NCBI GenBank assembly: GCA_047967505.1
Contig: CM106538.1
Strand: one strand, 5' to 3'
Length of the DNA stretch: 64,000 bases
Source of the DNA: Dipteris shenzhenensis
Lineage: Eukaryota > Polypodiophyta > Polypodiopsida > Gleicheniales
Below are positions 1 through 11,097 of this stretch, piece after piece. The notes below the pieces were generated by a model, which saw only the letters and a program-made list of their open reading frames with translations, was not told the DNA's origin and made no database searches. Both the position numbers and the translations under genes were made by a program. The first letter of the stretch is position 1, and every line of letters begins with the position of its first letter.

Positions 1-163
1 GAGTATATATAAGAAAAGCTAGGGTTTTAAGTGCTTCTCTCTCATTGGTCCTTACATTTCATTGTCTCCTCTCCCATTGGCCTCTCCATCACATTATCTC
101 CTCTTCCATTTGCCCGTCCATCCAAGTACCTACTCTAGTCACCAAAAACCTCCAATAACCTCC

Positions 164-1193
164 CCTCTAGTCACCCTCATTGAATGCTACTTTGGCAAAA
201 GGCAGGCTTTCATGGGGCTGTGTTTTTCAAACTCTAGCTGGGCGTTGGGGTGTTGGGACTTGAGCAGGGGGACTAACTTGGGGAAGCCCTCTAAATTTAG
301 ATGAGTTTACAAGTTTGTGGGAGAATCTGACTCCCAAAAAAAAATTCAATAGATAAAAAGCATGCCAAATTGCAAATACAACACAATTAAGGGAGGATTG
401 TAGTGCGTGCTATGCGGGGAGTCCAAGGTATTGATGGGAAGAGGAGGGAGTGAGTCGAGAAGTGCCAAGTGGCAAAAAAAGGAGAGCCACAGATGTACAA
501 GGAGTTGGAGGGCGACGTGGCAGGGGGGCGGGGATCACAAGAGGAGCCGGGGGGATCGAGGGCAGCATTGAAGGGCAACAGTCGATGGCAGGATTTGTTC
601 GCAAGTTGTCGACGACGGGGGGCCTACAAGAGGTGGGTCGTCGGTGGGAGTGAACTTTGAAGAAGTAGAAGAAGATCGGTGAGTCACAAGTGACTCGTGG
701 TGGCCATTGGTAAAGAAGAAGAAGGAGATGAGTCACTGCTGCTGACCGGTGGTGGTGGCTAGCCGGGCAGCAGAGTTGGCGGGCAAGAGGCAAATTTAAT
801 GGGTTCACATTTCCAACATCATAACGCAAGTGTATATTCAAAGCATTGATGGAGAAGGTTCATGATGTATGTATATACATGTGTGTGTATATATATATAT
901 ATGTGTATGATGTATCATGCATGGTGATGTGAATGGGGTCCAATAGGATGGGTGATCATGGTGATGATGGATAAAGAGATGGGATGTTAACTCGAGCAAA
1001 GTAACTAGGGTTACCACGTGGCCTCTGATCCTGATGACAAGGCTTCTTCATCAATGGCTCTATTGATTTCAATGCACTCTTTGTTTTCATCTTTGGACTT
1101 CTTTTTCTTCTTCTTGTTTGTCTTGTTTGAAAATCACAACCCCATGGAAGCTTGCCTTTTGCCAAAATAGCATTCAATGAGGGTGACTAGAGG
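164..1193. repeat. 69-bp inverted repeat pair (arms 164-232 and 1125-1193)
   Basis: Positions 164-232 and the reverse complement of 1125-1193 match over about 69 bases with five mismatches by eye. The shared core begins CCTCTAGTCACCCTCATTG and ends TTTTCAAAC. The 892 bases between hold GC-rich, purine-rich sequence with no recognisable protein; the overlapping ORFs there look like compositional accidents. The arrangement could be the ends of a small foldback or DNA-transposon derivative, or two oppositely oriented copies of one dispersed repeat. I found no target-site duplication at the arm edges. Confidence 0.6.
867..910. repeat. TA/TG microsatellite
   Basis: Alternating TATG/TGTG/TATA dinucleotides, including an unbroken (TA) run near 889-902. 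Simple sequence repeat with no coding content. Confidence 0.7.
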
Positions 1194-1207
1194 TTTTTGG
1201 AGGCTGT

Positions 1208-1445
1208 AGCACCTCCCCCTCTCCCACCTCCCCCTCTCCCACCCACTCCCACTCCCACCCTCCCACTCCCATCCTCCCACCGCCACCCCCACCCCCACCT
1301 CCCCCACTCCCACTCCCACTCCCACTCCCACTCCCTCTCCCACTCCCACGCCCACCTCCCCCTCTCCTACTCCCACTCCCACTTCCACACTCCCATTCTC
1401 CCTTTCTCCCACTCCCAGCCTCCCACCTCCCACTCCCATTCGCAC
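1208..1445. repeat. CCCACT-type polypyrimidine minisatellite
   Basis: The plus strand is almost pure C/T with regular A, built from CCCACTC hexamer-like units. It opens long but meaningless frames on both strands (Gly-Val-Gly-Glu on minus, Pro-His-Ser on plus). It directly precedes the telomere-like block. Confidence 0.75.
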
Positions 1446-1524
1446 ATTCGTACTACCCTCAATTCCACTCCCACTTATCAATCCTAATGAAAACTATTAC
1501 TTAAATGAACGATATTACTTAAAT

Positions 1525-2610
1525 CAACCATAGGCTTTAAGGTTTAGGGTTTGGGGGTTTGGGTTTAGGGTTTAGGGTTTGGGGGTTGAGGTTTAGGGTT
1601 TAGGGTTTGGGAGTTAGGGTTTTGGGTTTAGGGATTAGGGGTTAGTTTTTACAGGTTAGGGTTTAGGGTTTGAGGGTCAAGATTCACGTTTACAGTTTAG
1701 GGAATAGGGGTTAGGGTTTAGGAGTTAGGATTTAGGGTGTAGAGGGCCAAGACTAGGGTTTAAGATCTAAGGATTAGGGGTTAAGATTTAGGGACTAGGG
1801 GTAAGGGTTTGGGAGTTAGGGTTTGGGGGTTAGGGTTTAAGATTTAGAGGGACAAGATTAGGGTTTAAGGTTTAGAGGTTAGAGTTTAGGGGTTAGGGGG
1901 CCAAGATTAGGGTTTTAGGTTTAGGGGTTAGGGTTTAGGATTTAGGGTTAAGAGGTCTAGGATTAGGATTTAGGGTTTAAGAATTGGGGGTTAGGGTTTA
2001 GGGTTTTAGGTTTAGAGTTTTGGGATTTGGGATTACGGGCTAGGGTTTACGAATTAGGATTTAGGTTTAGGGATTAGGGTTTAGGGTTTAAGGGTTAGGG
2101 TTTAGGAATTAGGGGTTAGGGTATAGAATTTAGGGTTTTGAGGGCTAAGATTAGGATTTAGGGTTTAGGGATTAGAGATTAGGGTTTAAGATTTAGGGTT
2201 TAGGATTTAGGATTTAGTTTTTAAGGTTTAGGGTTTAGGGATTGGGGGTTAAGGGTTAAGGGGTTAGGATTTAAGGTTTAGGATTTATGGTTTCGAGGGC
2301 TAAAATTAGGGTTTAGGATTAGGGGTTAGGGGTTCTAGGTTAGGGTTAGGATTCAAGGTTTAGGGTTTAGGGTTTAGAGATTAGGGGTTAAGTTTTAAGG
2401 GGTTAGGGTTTAGGATTTAGGGTTTATGGTTTCGAGGGCAGGGTTTAGGGTTTGGGGATTAGGGGTTAGGATTTAGGGTTTAGGGTTTAGGGAGGTAAGA
2501 TTAGGGTTTAGGGTTTAAAGAGCAAGGATTAGGGTTTACAGTGTTTGGGTTAAGGATTTTGGATTTAGGGTTTATTTTAGGGGGTAAGGTTTAGAGGATT
2601 TGGGTTTAGC
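1525..2610 (+). repeat. Degenerate interstitial telomere-like array (TTTAGGG)n
   Basis: About 1.1 kb dominated by TTTAGGG and one- or two-base variants (GTTAGGG, TTTAGGA, TTTGGGG, TTAAGGG). This is the plant-type telomere heptamer, with the G-rich strand on plus throughout. Runs of more than three perfect repeats are rare, so the array is old. Over 60 kb of other sequence follows in the direction a chromosome end would lie, so here it is interstitial. Confidence 0.85.
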
Positions 2611-2738
2611 AAATTGCTAATTGCTAAATCATAAATCCTTTATTGAAAACATGGATTTCTAAATAAGACCTCCTATATTTTCTAAACAAGATATGAATTT
2701 CTAAATAATTAATAAAGTAGATTATTGAGAAGAGACTA

Positions 2739-2969
2739 ATGTTCTTTATAATGGTTGTTACAGCTTGTTTGAAAAGGAAACTCACAAAGGAGATGGTTAC
2801 AAAATTTATCCCAAGGATGGAGGTGATTCTATGTTGCAAAAGAGAAGTAGTTGCATTTGCTACAATCCATGAAAGTGATCCAAATTCTATAAATGTGACT
2901 TTAGAAGACTTGGCAAAGATAAGGTGGTGGTTATCGTATCAAAGATTCTTAGTGCACATGTTGAGCTAA
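2739..2969 (+). pseudogene. Unrecognised ORF upstream of the DUF7869 relic
   Basis: A 76-codon frame of mixed, protein-like composition with a segment resembling a globular domain (VTLEDLAKIRWWLSYQ). It has no family match that I can name. It may be a fragment of the same decayed element as the ORFs at 3008-4110 and the DUF7869 gene, because all share strand and close spacing. The start chosen is simply the first ATG, and function is unknown. Confidence 0.3.
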
Positions 2970-3007
2970 ATCATAAGTGTGGGGATATGTAAATCCCTAG
3001 AGATGTT

Positions 3008-3856
3008 TTGCCCTATAATACTTCCAACAAAGAATTTATTGCATGGGACAGAAATGAGACTTATTCAACACATGTCATCAGGAATACAAAGTGCATATCT
3101 TTGGATTTTAAAGTGGGAGATATTTTACAAATGTTATCATTTGCAAATAAGAACGTAGCAAAAGGTCAAGTCTTGGGATTTGAAAAAGTGGAACATTGGA
3201 CATTTGTGCAGATGAGAATTCAAAAAGTTATTGATGATGGTATGGATGATAACTCAATCTCATTGGATGGTCCCTACTATGAGGTAGGTAAGGATTTGAG
3301 ATGGAGCATGCAATTTTTAAAGATTGGAAGGACTCGGCATGTGGTGTTTAATGATGAACATTTGAATGTATACTACAACATCAAAGAATTGAAAGAATAT
3401 GCCAATGTACCAAGCTCTATTCCTTCAGAGATGGATGATTCCAATGCACTCAACTATAGCACTGACAGCTTATTAGGAGTCGATGAATTCATTGGTACCG
3501 AGAAAGAAAAAGATTTCACAAGTGATGCCTTATCCGGGGTGGATGAGTTCATCCACATTGAGAACTTGGGCAAAGATGTCAAAAGTGATATTTTATCAAG
3601 CATGGATGGCTTCATGGTTACTGATAAAGTTCTTGGAGTCAAACCAAGTAACTATGGAATTATGGAAATCATGCACGATGATATAATGAGTGATGTTCTC
3701 TCAGGAGTAGAGGAGTTTCAAGACTATGGAATTATGAAATCCATAGAAAGTGCATCAATGAGTGATGTTCTCTCAGGAATAGATGAGTTTGAAGATCATT
3801 TCGGACACTCTATCACCACTATGAGACAAGTGGTTCTACGATTGTATCAAAATTAG
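3008..3856 (+). CDS. Hypothetical 282-aa protein with five acidic SDxLSGVDEF-like repeats
   Basis: The frame is open for 282 codons, the longest uninterrupted plus-strand frame before the copia elements. Residues ~1-140 look globular (VGDILQML, KGQVLGFEKVEHWTFVQMRI). From about residue 150 the motif SDxLSGVDEF appears five times in diverged form (TDSLLGVDEF, SDALSGVDEF, SDILSSMDGF, SDVLSGVEEF, SDVLSGIDEF), each followed by a short linker, giving an acidic repetitive tail. Repeats are also visible in DNA near 3690 and 3765 (ATGAGTGATGTTCTCTCAGG). No known family recognised. Its position just upstream of a DUF7869 relic on the same strand suggests an accessory ORF of one mobile element, or simply a neighbouring decayed host gene. 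Intact but unsupported by any homologue I can name. Confidence 0.4.
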   Translation: MPYNTSNKEFIAWDRNETYSTHVIRNTKCISLDFKVGDILQMLSFANKNVAKGQVLGFEKVEHWTFVQMRIQKVIDDGMDDNSISLDGPYYEVGKDLRWSMQFLKIGRTRHVVFNDEHLNVYYNIKELKEYANVPSSIPSEMDDSNALNYSTDSLLGVDEFIGTEKEKDFTSDALSGVDEFIHIENLGKDVKSDILSSMDGFMVTDKVLGVKPSNYGIMEIMHDDIMSDVLSGVEEFQDYGIMKSIESASMSDVLSGIDEFEDHFGHSITTMRQVVLRLYQN

Positions 3857-3858
3857 GG

Positions 3859-4110
3859 ATGAGATCAACAAAGGACTATTCGGTATTTGACTTTGATTGT
3901 GAAACAGTTAATGTTACAAATGGTTCTATGAATGTATCAAAAGAAGGGATGAGATCAACAAAGGACTATTTAGTATTTGACTGTCAGAGTGATAAGATCA
4001 AGGATGCAACATCCCATGAAAACAAAGTGACAAATAAATCTTACAAGGAGAACTACACAAATCCAAATAAGGATGTCAAAAGGTCCCAAAATGGACATAC
4101 AGATGCATGA
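3859..4110 (+). pseudogene. Short ORF with internal duplication, continuation of the preceding repeat protein
   Basis: Begins three bases after the stop of the 282-aa frame. It encodes two copies of a block starting MRSTKDY(S/L)VFD, the second about 93 bases after the first. It may be the C-terminal part of the preceding ORF separated by a stop, followed by a Lys/Asn-rich low-complexity tail. Function unknown. Confidence 0.3.
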
Positions 4111-4446
4111 AATGAAAGCGAGTCCAGGTAGATCTAGAAAAGCAACTAAAGAGAATAAGAGTAATGAATGACGATGTTATACTAAAAGCAATGCGATCTA
4201 CATGCTATAAGCGTAGATGTATGCAATCCGTTAACTTACATGACATCAAGGGCTATAGAGAACATGTCTAGCAAAGGAAAGGGAGGAGAAGAAATGAATA
4301 CCTACTCACGAGACTGTCTTGCTTTCTTGTAAATGATAAGAGAAGGCGAAGTTCAAGACAACAGATAAGGCCTCTTATAAATGGAAAAATATTTGCAATA
4401 ATGCATATCGCATTATTATAGGATTATAAATGGCACATATTGGAAT

Positions 4447-6410
4447 TTGGCTAATAAAGCAAAGTATGGAGTAAAATGTAACATTCATCAAAACACAAAA
4501 AGGCCCAAAATAAGAGCCTCAACGGTTGCGATAGCAATAATTTTGAAAGACTACATTCATGAAAATGCTTTACCGCAACCCCATCTATTAGAAATGCATC
4601 TTCTGATAGGTTTGACAAAAAAAGAAGTATTTAACTCTATTGGAGAAACACAAAGGCAAAGAGGGCATGCATCGGCATCTTTTCATACTTTGTATACTCT
4701 TTGGAAAAAAAGATTTGGACATGTTAAAATCCCAAAGAGGCAAAAAATGTCAAAGTGCAACAACGACTGTGATGATCTAAAGTGAGCACTGAGTGCAACA
4801 TCATTAGAACAAAAAGAAGCGTACAAAAAAAAGAGAGAATTTCATGGTGGACTTGCTCGACATTCTAGAATAAAATATGCATTTTGGAAGGAGCAAGCTA
4901 TTTCTCATCCAAATGAGTACATGTGTGTTATTGTAGATGGTATGGATCAAAATACAAAAACATTACCTTGATTCGTGAACACTCCACCTAAGCTACAAGG
5001 AAAATAATTTCTAAAGACACATCTATGTGGAGTGTTAGTGCATGGATTTAAGTTTTTTGCAGACATATGGATTACTTCCTTGCATCTACATGATAGCAAT
5101 CAAGTTGTAACATCCGTTATGAAGGCAATTCACAATGTACATGCTAAAAAAGGTTGCCTACTAGTAACTTTGAGAGTACAGGCAGGCAATTGCAGACAAG
5201 AGAATAAGAATGTACTCTTCTTTGAATTTTTCTCAATGCTAATCGCTCATAGAATCTTCAATGAGATTGAAATTGGGTTTTTGTTGGTTGGGCACACACA
5301 TGAGGATATCGATCATGTATTTAGCATGGTTTCAAGAGAACTAAAACACAAGGACATGGAGACAATGGATGACTTGATAAGAAAATGTGGGAGGCAAGTT
5401 GGTGGTTGCAAGGAAGGAACAGTATGCTCAATGGTTGAAAGAATGTATAATTGGAAGAGCTTTATTCTAACTTTCACACAAAAAGGTGGTCATAACGCTC
5501 CACACTATTTTTGCTTTTTCTTAAAGGATGAAAAGCCAATGATGCAGTGGCAACACTATTCTCTTGATACAAAATGGGAACCTAAAGGACCTTACTCTCT
5601 CTTAACTTCAATTCCGAGCAAAGAAATGCATCCAACATGGGATCCTATAAAAGAATTCAGTGAGAAATCCAAAGGTGAAATAGAAGGCTTAAAAGATTTT
5701 ATTACATACAAAGAGGAAATGCTCTAGAGATTTCCTGATTGGAAGCTCTCTTGGAAGGAACACACTACTGTTATAATTAGCAAGACCTACCAATTGATAA
5801 TGGACCTTGCAAAAATGTGAGAAGATGATATTAAGGCAGAACGACCTTTATTTTGGCCAAATGTTGGTAACGACTTGCACCTAGCATGTGGTCTCTTTGA
5901 AAATGAGTTTGAATCGCTGCTCCCACATCCATATTGTGGACCCAAGAGAGAGTTTATGCCACAAATAGACATAGACATCCATTGTTTTGCTGCAATTCGA
6001 CCATCGGATAATGAACATGAGAACGTGAAGTTTTGGGTTGCGAAAGTAGTGGATGTGAGCATGGATGACCGGGGGAGAGATACAACATTTACAGTGGTAT
6101 GGTATGAGCCAAGGGGTACGAAGTAGAACCAAGATAACAATACATTGTATAGTAGTTGTCTGAAAAAGGAATGAATCCCAAACCATGATGCAATTTCAAA
6201 ACTTTCCACAGAGACAATTATAGTATATTGGAAATAAAGGATGAAGAAAACAAAGAAGCACATGGGGTATGACGTAGAAGACAAAATAAAATTACTGCAA
6301 CCAATTATTTTGCACATTATAGAGTTTATAAAGATGCTTGCCAAGGAGGAAGTAGAAGGAGATAGTGCGAATGAAGAATGCCCATGATAACACCATTCAA
6401 ATATCAAGAA
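4447..6410 (+). pseudogene. DUF7869-type RNase H-fold (transposase-like) gene, decayed
   Basis: One frame runs through ORFs 4447-4785, 5032-5727 and 5875-6126. Family hallmarks in order: VIVDGMDQ (~4930), a THLCGVLVHG segment (~5020), QAGNCRQENKN (~5180), GFLLVGHTHEDIDHVFS (~5280) and a C-terminal FWVAKVVDV/WYEP segment (~6030-6110). This series is typical of the uncharacterised DUF7869 proteins found in plants, animals and oomycetes, which I take to be transposase-like. In-frame stops at 4783, 4969, 5005 and 5725 break it. The family's acidic residue in the ..DN.xxENKN motif is Gly here, so even the catalytic core is altered. The N-terminal quarter (4447-4785) is basic and consistent with a DNA-binding region. 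The DUF7869 motif series is clear; the transposase role is inference. Confidence 0.7.
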
Positions 6411-6487
6411 AGAGTAAAGGTGGTGGTGGCGGTGAGGTGGTGGTCAGATGAGAGTGAATGAAGATGGCACCCAAGCGACAAGTGATG

Positions 6488-6583
6488 ATAGAAAGGACAT
6501 TCAAACAAGCTAATGTGATGACATGAAAGGACATTCAAACAAGCTAATGTGATGACATGAAAGGACATTCAAACAAGCAAATG
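6488..6583 (+). repeat. 34-bp tandem repeat, ~2.7 copies
   Basis: Unit begins GAAAGGACATTCAAACAAGC and is repeated head to tail with almost no change. It lies just downstream of the DUF7869 relic. Confidence 0.8.
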
Positions 6584-6738
6584 TTTGGATCACCCATTTC
6601 TACTCAAGTCATTGTAAAGGAAGAATTAAATTATTGAAAAGGCCACAGCAAATCCTTTCATGTTTGGATCGCCCATTTGTACTTAACTCACTATAAAGGC
6701 ATAAATAAATTATTGAAAAAGCCACGATAGATCCTTTG
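6583..6738 (+). repeat. 78-bp tandem duplication, two diverged copies
   Basis: Copies start TGTTTGGATC at 6583 and about 6661. Both contain a CCCATTT...ATAAATTATTGAAAA core. They abut the 34-bp repeat. Confidence 0.65.
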
Positions 6739-6799
6739 TACAAAGACTCAACCAAAGCAATATTTCTTGTAAACTTATGATAATGTAAAATTGCAACCA

Positions 6800-7570
6800 T
6801 AGCTATTGCTATTTTTTAGAGTACAAAAGAGGCTTCTATCTCATGTCTATATAAACCTTTTAATTTCTTGAATATTCAAGAGTGCTATAGTTTTCTACAT
6901 GGAAAGTAAAAAGAGTCTCGTAGGTCTCTTGTGTATACCTTTTTAAAATTTTGTGAATCTGCAAGAGCGTGGTTTTTCATGGATTTAAACTAATAACTCA
7001 AGGGATTTTTTAAAAAAAAACACAATTCTTAAAAACAAGAAATACAAAATTAGGATTTAATAGTAGTTTTTGCATTATTAGTGCAACACATTAGAGAGAT
7101 ATTTTGAAATGTATTATGTGGAAATGACTGTGCTAGAAAGTAAATTTCTGATTCTCGAATGACATTTTCATAAAGTAAACTTTTCATTTGGGAAGGATTT
7201 TAAGGAATAGTCCAAAAGTAAGACATATGAGTCCAAAATTAATGAAATAAGTGTTTACCACACTCCCTTATGCGGTTAATAGGGAGTTTGAAATAGTGAT
7301 GAATTTTAGAGGTACCCATGTTACTAACCAAATGCATGGGCTTGTCTCCTCTGAATTCAAGAGGGTGGGGTGATGTATTTCCACAAGCAATCATTTTTCC
7401 CCCCAAAAAAGCAAGATTTTATATTAAAAAGCCAAAGTGAACTGTTATAGTAAATACAATTGTTTCTTTTAGAAATTGTGACCATCATTGCTTGGAGAAT
7501 CTAATATTCTTTCTTTGGGATAGACATGCTAGGACAAAAGGTAACAGATAAAACAATAGTGTTAGAAGCT
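6800..7570. other. AT-rich stretch, nothing recognised
   Basis: No coding frame, clear repeat or element end found between the 78-bp duplication and the 3' side of the LINE. Confidence 0.5.
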
Positions 7571-8455
7571 CAGTGTGTCTACTGTGTGTTTCTTAGCCCC
7601 ACATTGCACTGTGGTTCAACCTGTCTCTACAGCATTTGCTGAGTCGAAGAGTTGAGCCACTGTTGAATCTGCAAGTTACTCTCATTTTAAACTCTATAGG
7701 TAGCACTTCTTGGATCGGTTCAAGCCTCAGGCCACTTGTACTGCACATACAGGATGCTTCCTTACAGTGAGATAGGAGAGGAGATTGCTGCACTTGGTGC
7801 CATTGAGGTCGTCATTGGTTCTATGGGGAGGGGGGACGTCCGCTACCTTTGGGCACTTTCTTGCACCTTATCTTTCCCCTAAAGCTCATGTGTGTTGGTC
7901 ATCATGAGGTCCTGTGCCTTCTGCATGAGTTGGTCCTATTGGTCTACAAGTGCTGCTCCTTTTCAAAGCTTGCCTTTACCTCCTTTGTCATCCTGTCAAG
8001 TGCCTCCCAATTTTTTCTTCGTTCCTATGTTCAGCCACCACATTAGTAACATGAGTGCAGCATCACTAAAATCATTTCGAAAATGAATAGAACATCTCTG
8101 AATCAATAACACCCAAAGCGCTTGCGTTTGTACTACTACCCTAGTGCTCTTGATGGAGTGTGTCCCAAGAGTATGTATGCATAATGGATTGGAACACCCA
8201 TTATTTGGCTTCTCGTAAGGTTTCAAACATTGGTTGTCTATCTACAGTTCATGAAGAGATGGGGAATATATCCTCTATCTCCCTCTTGCAACGTGCACAC
8301 TTCCCATCCCCTCACCCAATTCTTCGGGCTTTACCCATTGTCCACACTCCCTTGTGCACAATGAGCCATACCAAGCACGATTGTTTTTTAGGAATTTCCT
8401 TGTCCCGTATCTTTTCAAACCTCCTTTCTCATTTTGCCACTGAGTCCCTTCTTCT

Positions 8456-9030
8456 CTATTTTTGTTGAGATGTGCAACTAGTTCCTCTTGGTGTTTCTAA
8501 ATGATGGGCATTGGGTTGAGTTGATTTTTCCCTGCCCATCTGAATTCTTTGATCAAAGGCTCCATCCCTACTAGAGATTCCACATTCCATAGATTCTGCC
8601 ATTCCTTGATTAGGCTGGCATCGAACCGGTTTAGTTTGAATTCTATTGCTACCACCGCATTGCTCTTCCATTTTCTATTTGGCTTATCCCACAAGTCTTG
8701 CCATCATCTAATTCCTTTTTTGTTAAGATGGAGGGCCCCTTTGACGAAGCGTTCGTCTGTAGGAGATGAATTCAAGATGATCGAGAACCAGATAGAGTCC
8801 TGGCTACAAAAGATTCCTGTTTTCCTCGAAAAACCTTTCCAAAGGAGATGCGGCTTGAGAATTTCCCAAGCTTTCCACATCCCCTTCCATAATTTAGATC
8901 CTTTAGCCACAAAGGGTTTCCTACTGAATACTGATGTGCCTTCAGGGAGATATCTCTAGTGTTTATATCTAGCAGGTTTGAGATTCTCAATGTTTTTTCT
9001 CACCAGAAAGGCCTAGTTAGTGTGAGGTGT
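8456..9030 (-). pseudogene. C-terminal region of LINE ORF2
   Basis: Overlapping minus frames (8671-8456, 8694-8497, 8910-8704, 8990-8772) are Trp-rich (LWKGMWKAWEILKPHLLW, EWQNLWNVESL). They continue the reading direction of the RT and resemble the poorly conserved C-terminal tail of plant LINE ORF2. No zinc-binding cluster could be traced. Confidence 0.45.
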
Positions 9031-11097
9031 ATCAAAGGTCTTTATGATCCATTGTGCCATGAATCTTCGCTGACATTTCCATATTTACTATGCCTAAACC
9101 TCCTTTCTCTTTGGGCATTGTGTAAAATCTCCACTGCACCTTTGTCGTCTTTCTTTGCCCCAAGTCACCTCCCCATAGGAAAGTCCTAAAGAGCATATTG
9201 ATTTGATTGAGTGCTTTCTTTGAAGGGAACCAGTGGGAAATAAAGTAGATTATAAAAGGGTAGATGTAGTGGTTTAGAACAAAGTTTCTCCTAGCAAGAG
9301 TGGGTTGAAGACCTTGCCATTTTGAGATCTTCTCTTTGATTTTTTTTGTGACCCATTCCCACTTATTTTTGTTTGAGCATCTGAAGCCCATTGGGATTCC
9401 GAGCAACCTAAAAATATCACCTTCTTTGATTACTTTGCACCCCATTGCTAGAAGAGCATTTGGTGGTTGTGATCTTGTGCCAACAATTCCAATCTTGCTA
9501 TGGTTAACCTTTGACTCAGAAGCTAGAAAAAAGGTATCGAGGCAGTTCAACACTGAGTCTATTGACCTGGGGTCATTTGTTGGGGTGAGGTTTATTTCAT
9601 CAGGGAATTGCTAGAACACAATTTGTTTTTTCCCTTCTAGTTGGAAGCCCATGATGCTCCCTTTTTTAACCTCTTTGAATTAGCCATCCTAGTGAGTCAG
9701 ACCCTATGGTGAAGAGCAGTGGAGACAGAGCTCATCCTTGTCTAATGGATCTCTTTAGAGAGAAAGAATCTGATGTTTTGCCATTGACTTCCAATTTAGC
9801 TTTTGCCCCTTATAGAGATGTGCTGACATAGCTCCTAAAGATAGGTCTGATTCCCATGTCCTGTAGAGACTGGAGGATGAAGCCCCATTCCATTCTATCA
9901 TAGGCTTTGTCAAAGTCGACTTTCATGAAGCAAATGTCCTCCCCATGCTCTTCTGCATATTCCAATCCTTCCCACAGCGTGAGCATTGCTTCAAGAATGT
10001 GCCATCCCTATTTAAATCCTTTTTGTTCCTCTCTAATCCAAACCTGCATCTTTCTTTTTAGTCTAAGAGCTAATACCTTGGCGAATATTTTGTAGCATGT
10101 GTTCAGCATTGTGAAGGCATTGTGAGCAGCCTCTAGTTCTTAATCTCCTCCTTCAGATGCCTTTTTGGCATCAACTTAATCATTCTTGTATTAATTCTAG
10201 AGTTGAGAAATCCTTTCTATATAGTTTCATTCCATAGTGTCATAAGGAAAGCGCTCAGAGTCTCCTAGTACACCTGAAAAAATTCAATTGGAAGGATATC
10301 TTTCCCTAGTGTCTTCCCCTTTGCCATTTGATTTGTTGATGCCTTCATTTCCTCCATTATGACCTCCCTTTCTGGAAGGTCATGTCAAAACCTGCTACTA
10401 ATTTAATACTGGCTTGACTGGCAGATGGGGTTTCTAGCTCCCTAGTATATGTTGGAAGTGGTGCGCTACCGCTTGTAGAATCTGTTCTTGGTTGCTTAGT
10501 ATCTAACCCCAACATTGAGATATTCAATGCCTTCTTGAGTGTGTTTTTTCCTGAGCATCCTGAAAATCCCTTTGTTCCTCGGGGGGGTCAGTCATCATAC
10601 GTAACCCTATCATGGGAGTTCAACAGAAGGATATTTTTAATATCTAAATTTTACAAAAAATAATTTACATAAGGGAGTTTTTAAAATGAATTTGGAAAAA
10701 ATTTACATATTTTTATAGAAAAAGGGTACATTTTATTAATTGAAAAATTACAAACAAGGGATTTTACAAATAGGCCTTGAATGCACATGATATAGAGGGT
10801 TTATACATAGTGACCCCCCCGAGCTTTGTTCACCATGTCGCCTTTGCCCACCCACCATTCTCTTGAATAGAGGGATGCCTACTACACGTCAAATAGAGCT
10901 TCTCTTATAAGATTTTCCTTACATTCTCTGTACCTAATCTGACCTTGTTCATAGTAGAATCTGCTTCTCGTGCTTTCATTTCTTCCTCCACTTTTTCCCT
11001 TCTCTCCCTTCTTGAATTTTTTGCTCTTTTAAATTTTTGTTCTCTTTGTTGCCCTGACCCATTTGTCAAAGGTGTTAGATGTGCCCCCAAAATCCAC
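9030..11097 (-). pseudogene. LINE ORF2 reverse transcriptase relic
   Basis: Minus-strand landmarks: a basic linker with REALFDV (about 10900); KVDFDKAYDRMEW (about 9920-9880), the RT block with the first catalytic Asp; RSIRQG-stop-ALSPLLF (about 9760-9720), equivalent to the conserved RQGCPLSPxLF with the Cys codon turned to stop; and a GIPMGFRC...W..V..KI..KI..WQG...LARRN segment (9450-9270) typical of the region after the palm. At the expected FADD catalytic motif the DNA reads QFPDE (about 9600), so the active site is lost. A MITE (10578-10823) interrupts the gene. Confidence 0.8.
10578..10823. mobile_element. MITE copy A (246 bp), 8-bp target duplication CTTTGTTC
   Basis: The element begins CTCGGGGGGGTCA and ends with its reverse complement TGACCCCCCCGAG. 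The inverted similarity continues inward for roughly 45 bases (TCATCATACGTAACCCT on the left against the TACATAGTGA-side sequence on the right). It is flanked by the perfect 8-bp direct repeat CTTTGTTC at 10570-10577 and 10824-10831. The interior is AT-rich and non-coding. It splits the LINE RT relic, so it inserted after the LINE. An 8-bp duplication fits hAT, P or Merlin-like transposases; the CTCGG terminus is not a standard hAT end. Confidence 0.9.

Noticed and set aside
1134-1481. 115-codon Gly-Val-Gly-Glu frame (minus) and its Pro-rich plus counterpart
   Set aside because: Pure product of the CCCACT repeat.
1525-2610. True chromosome end
   Set aside because: The G-rich strand points into 60 kb of further sequence, and the repeats are degenerate.
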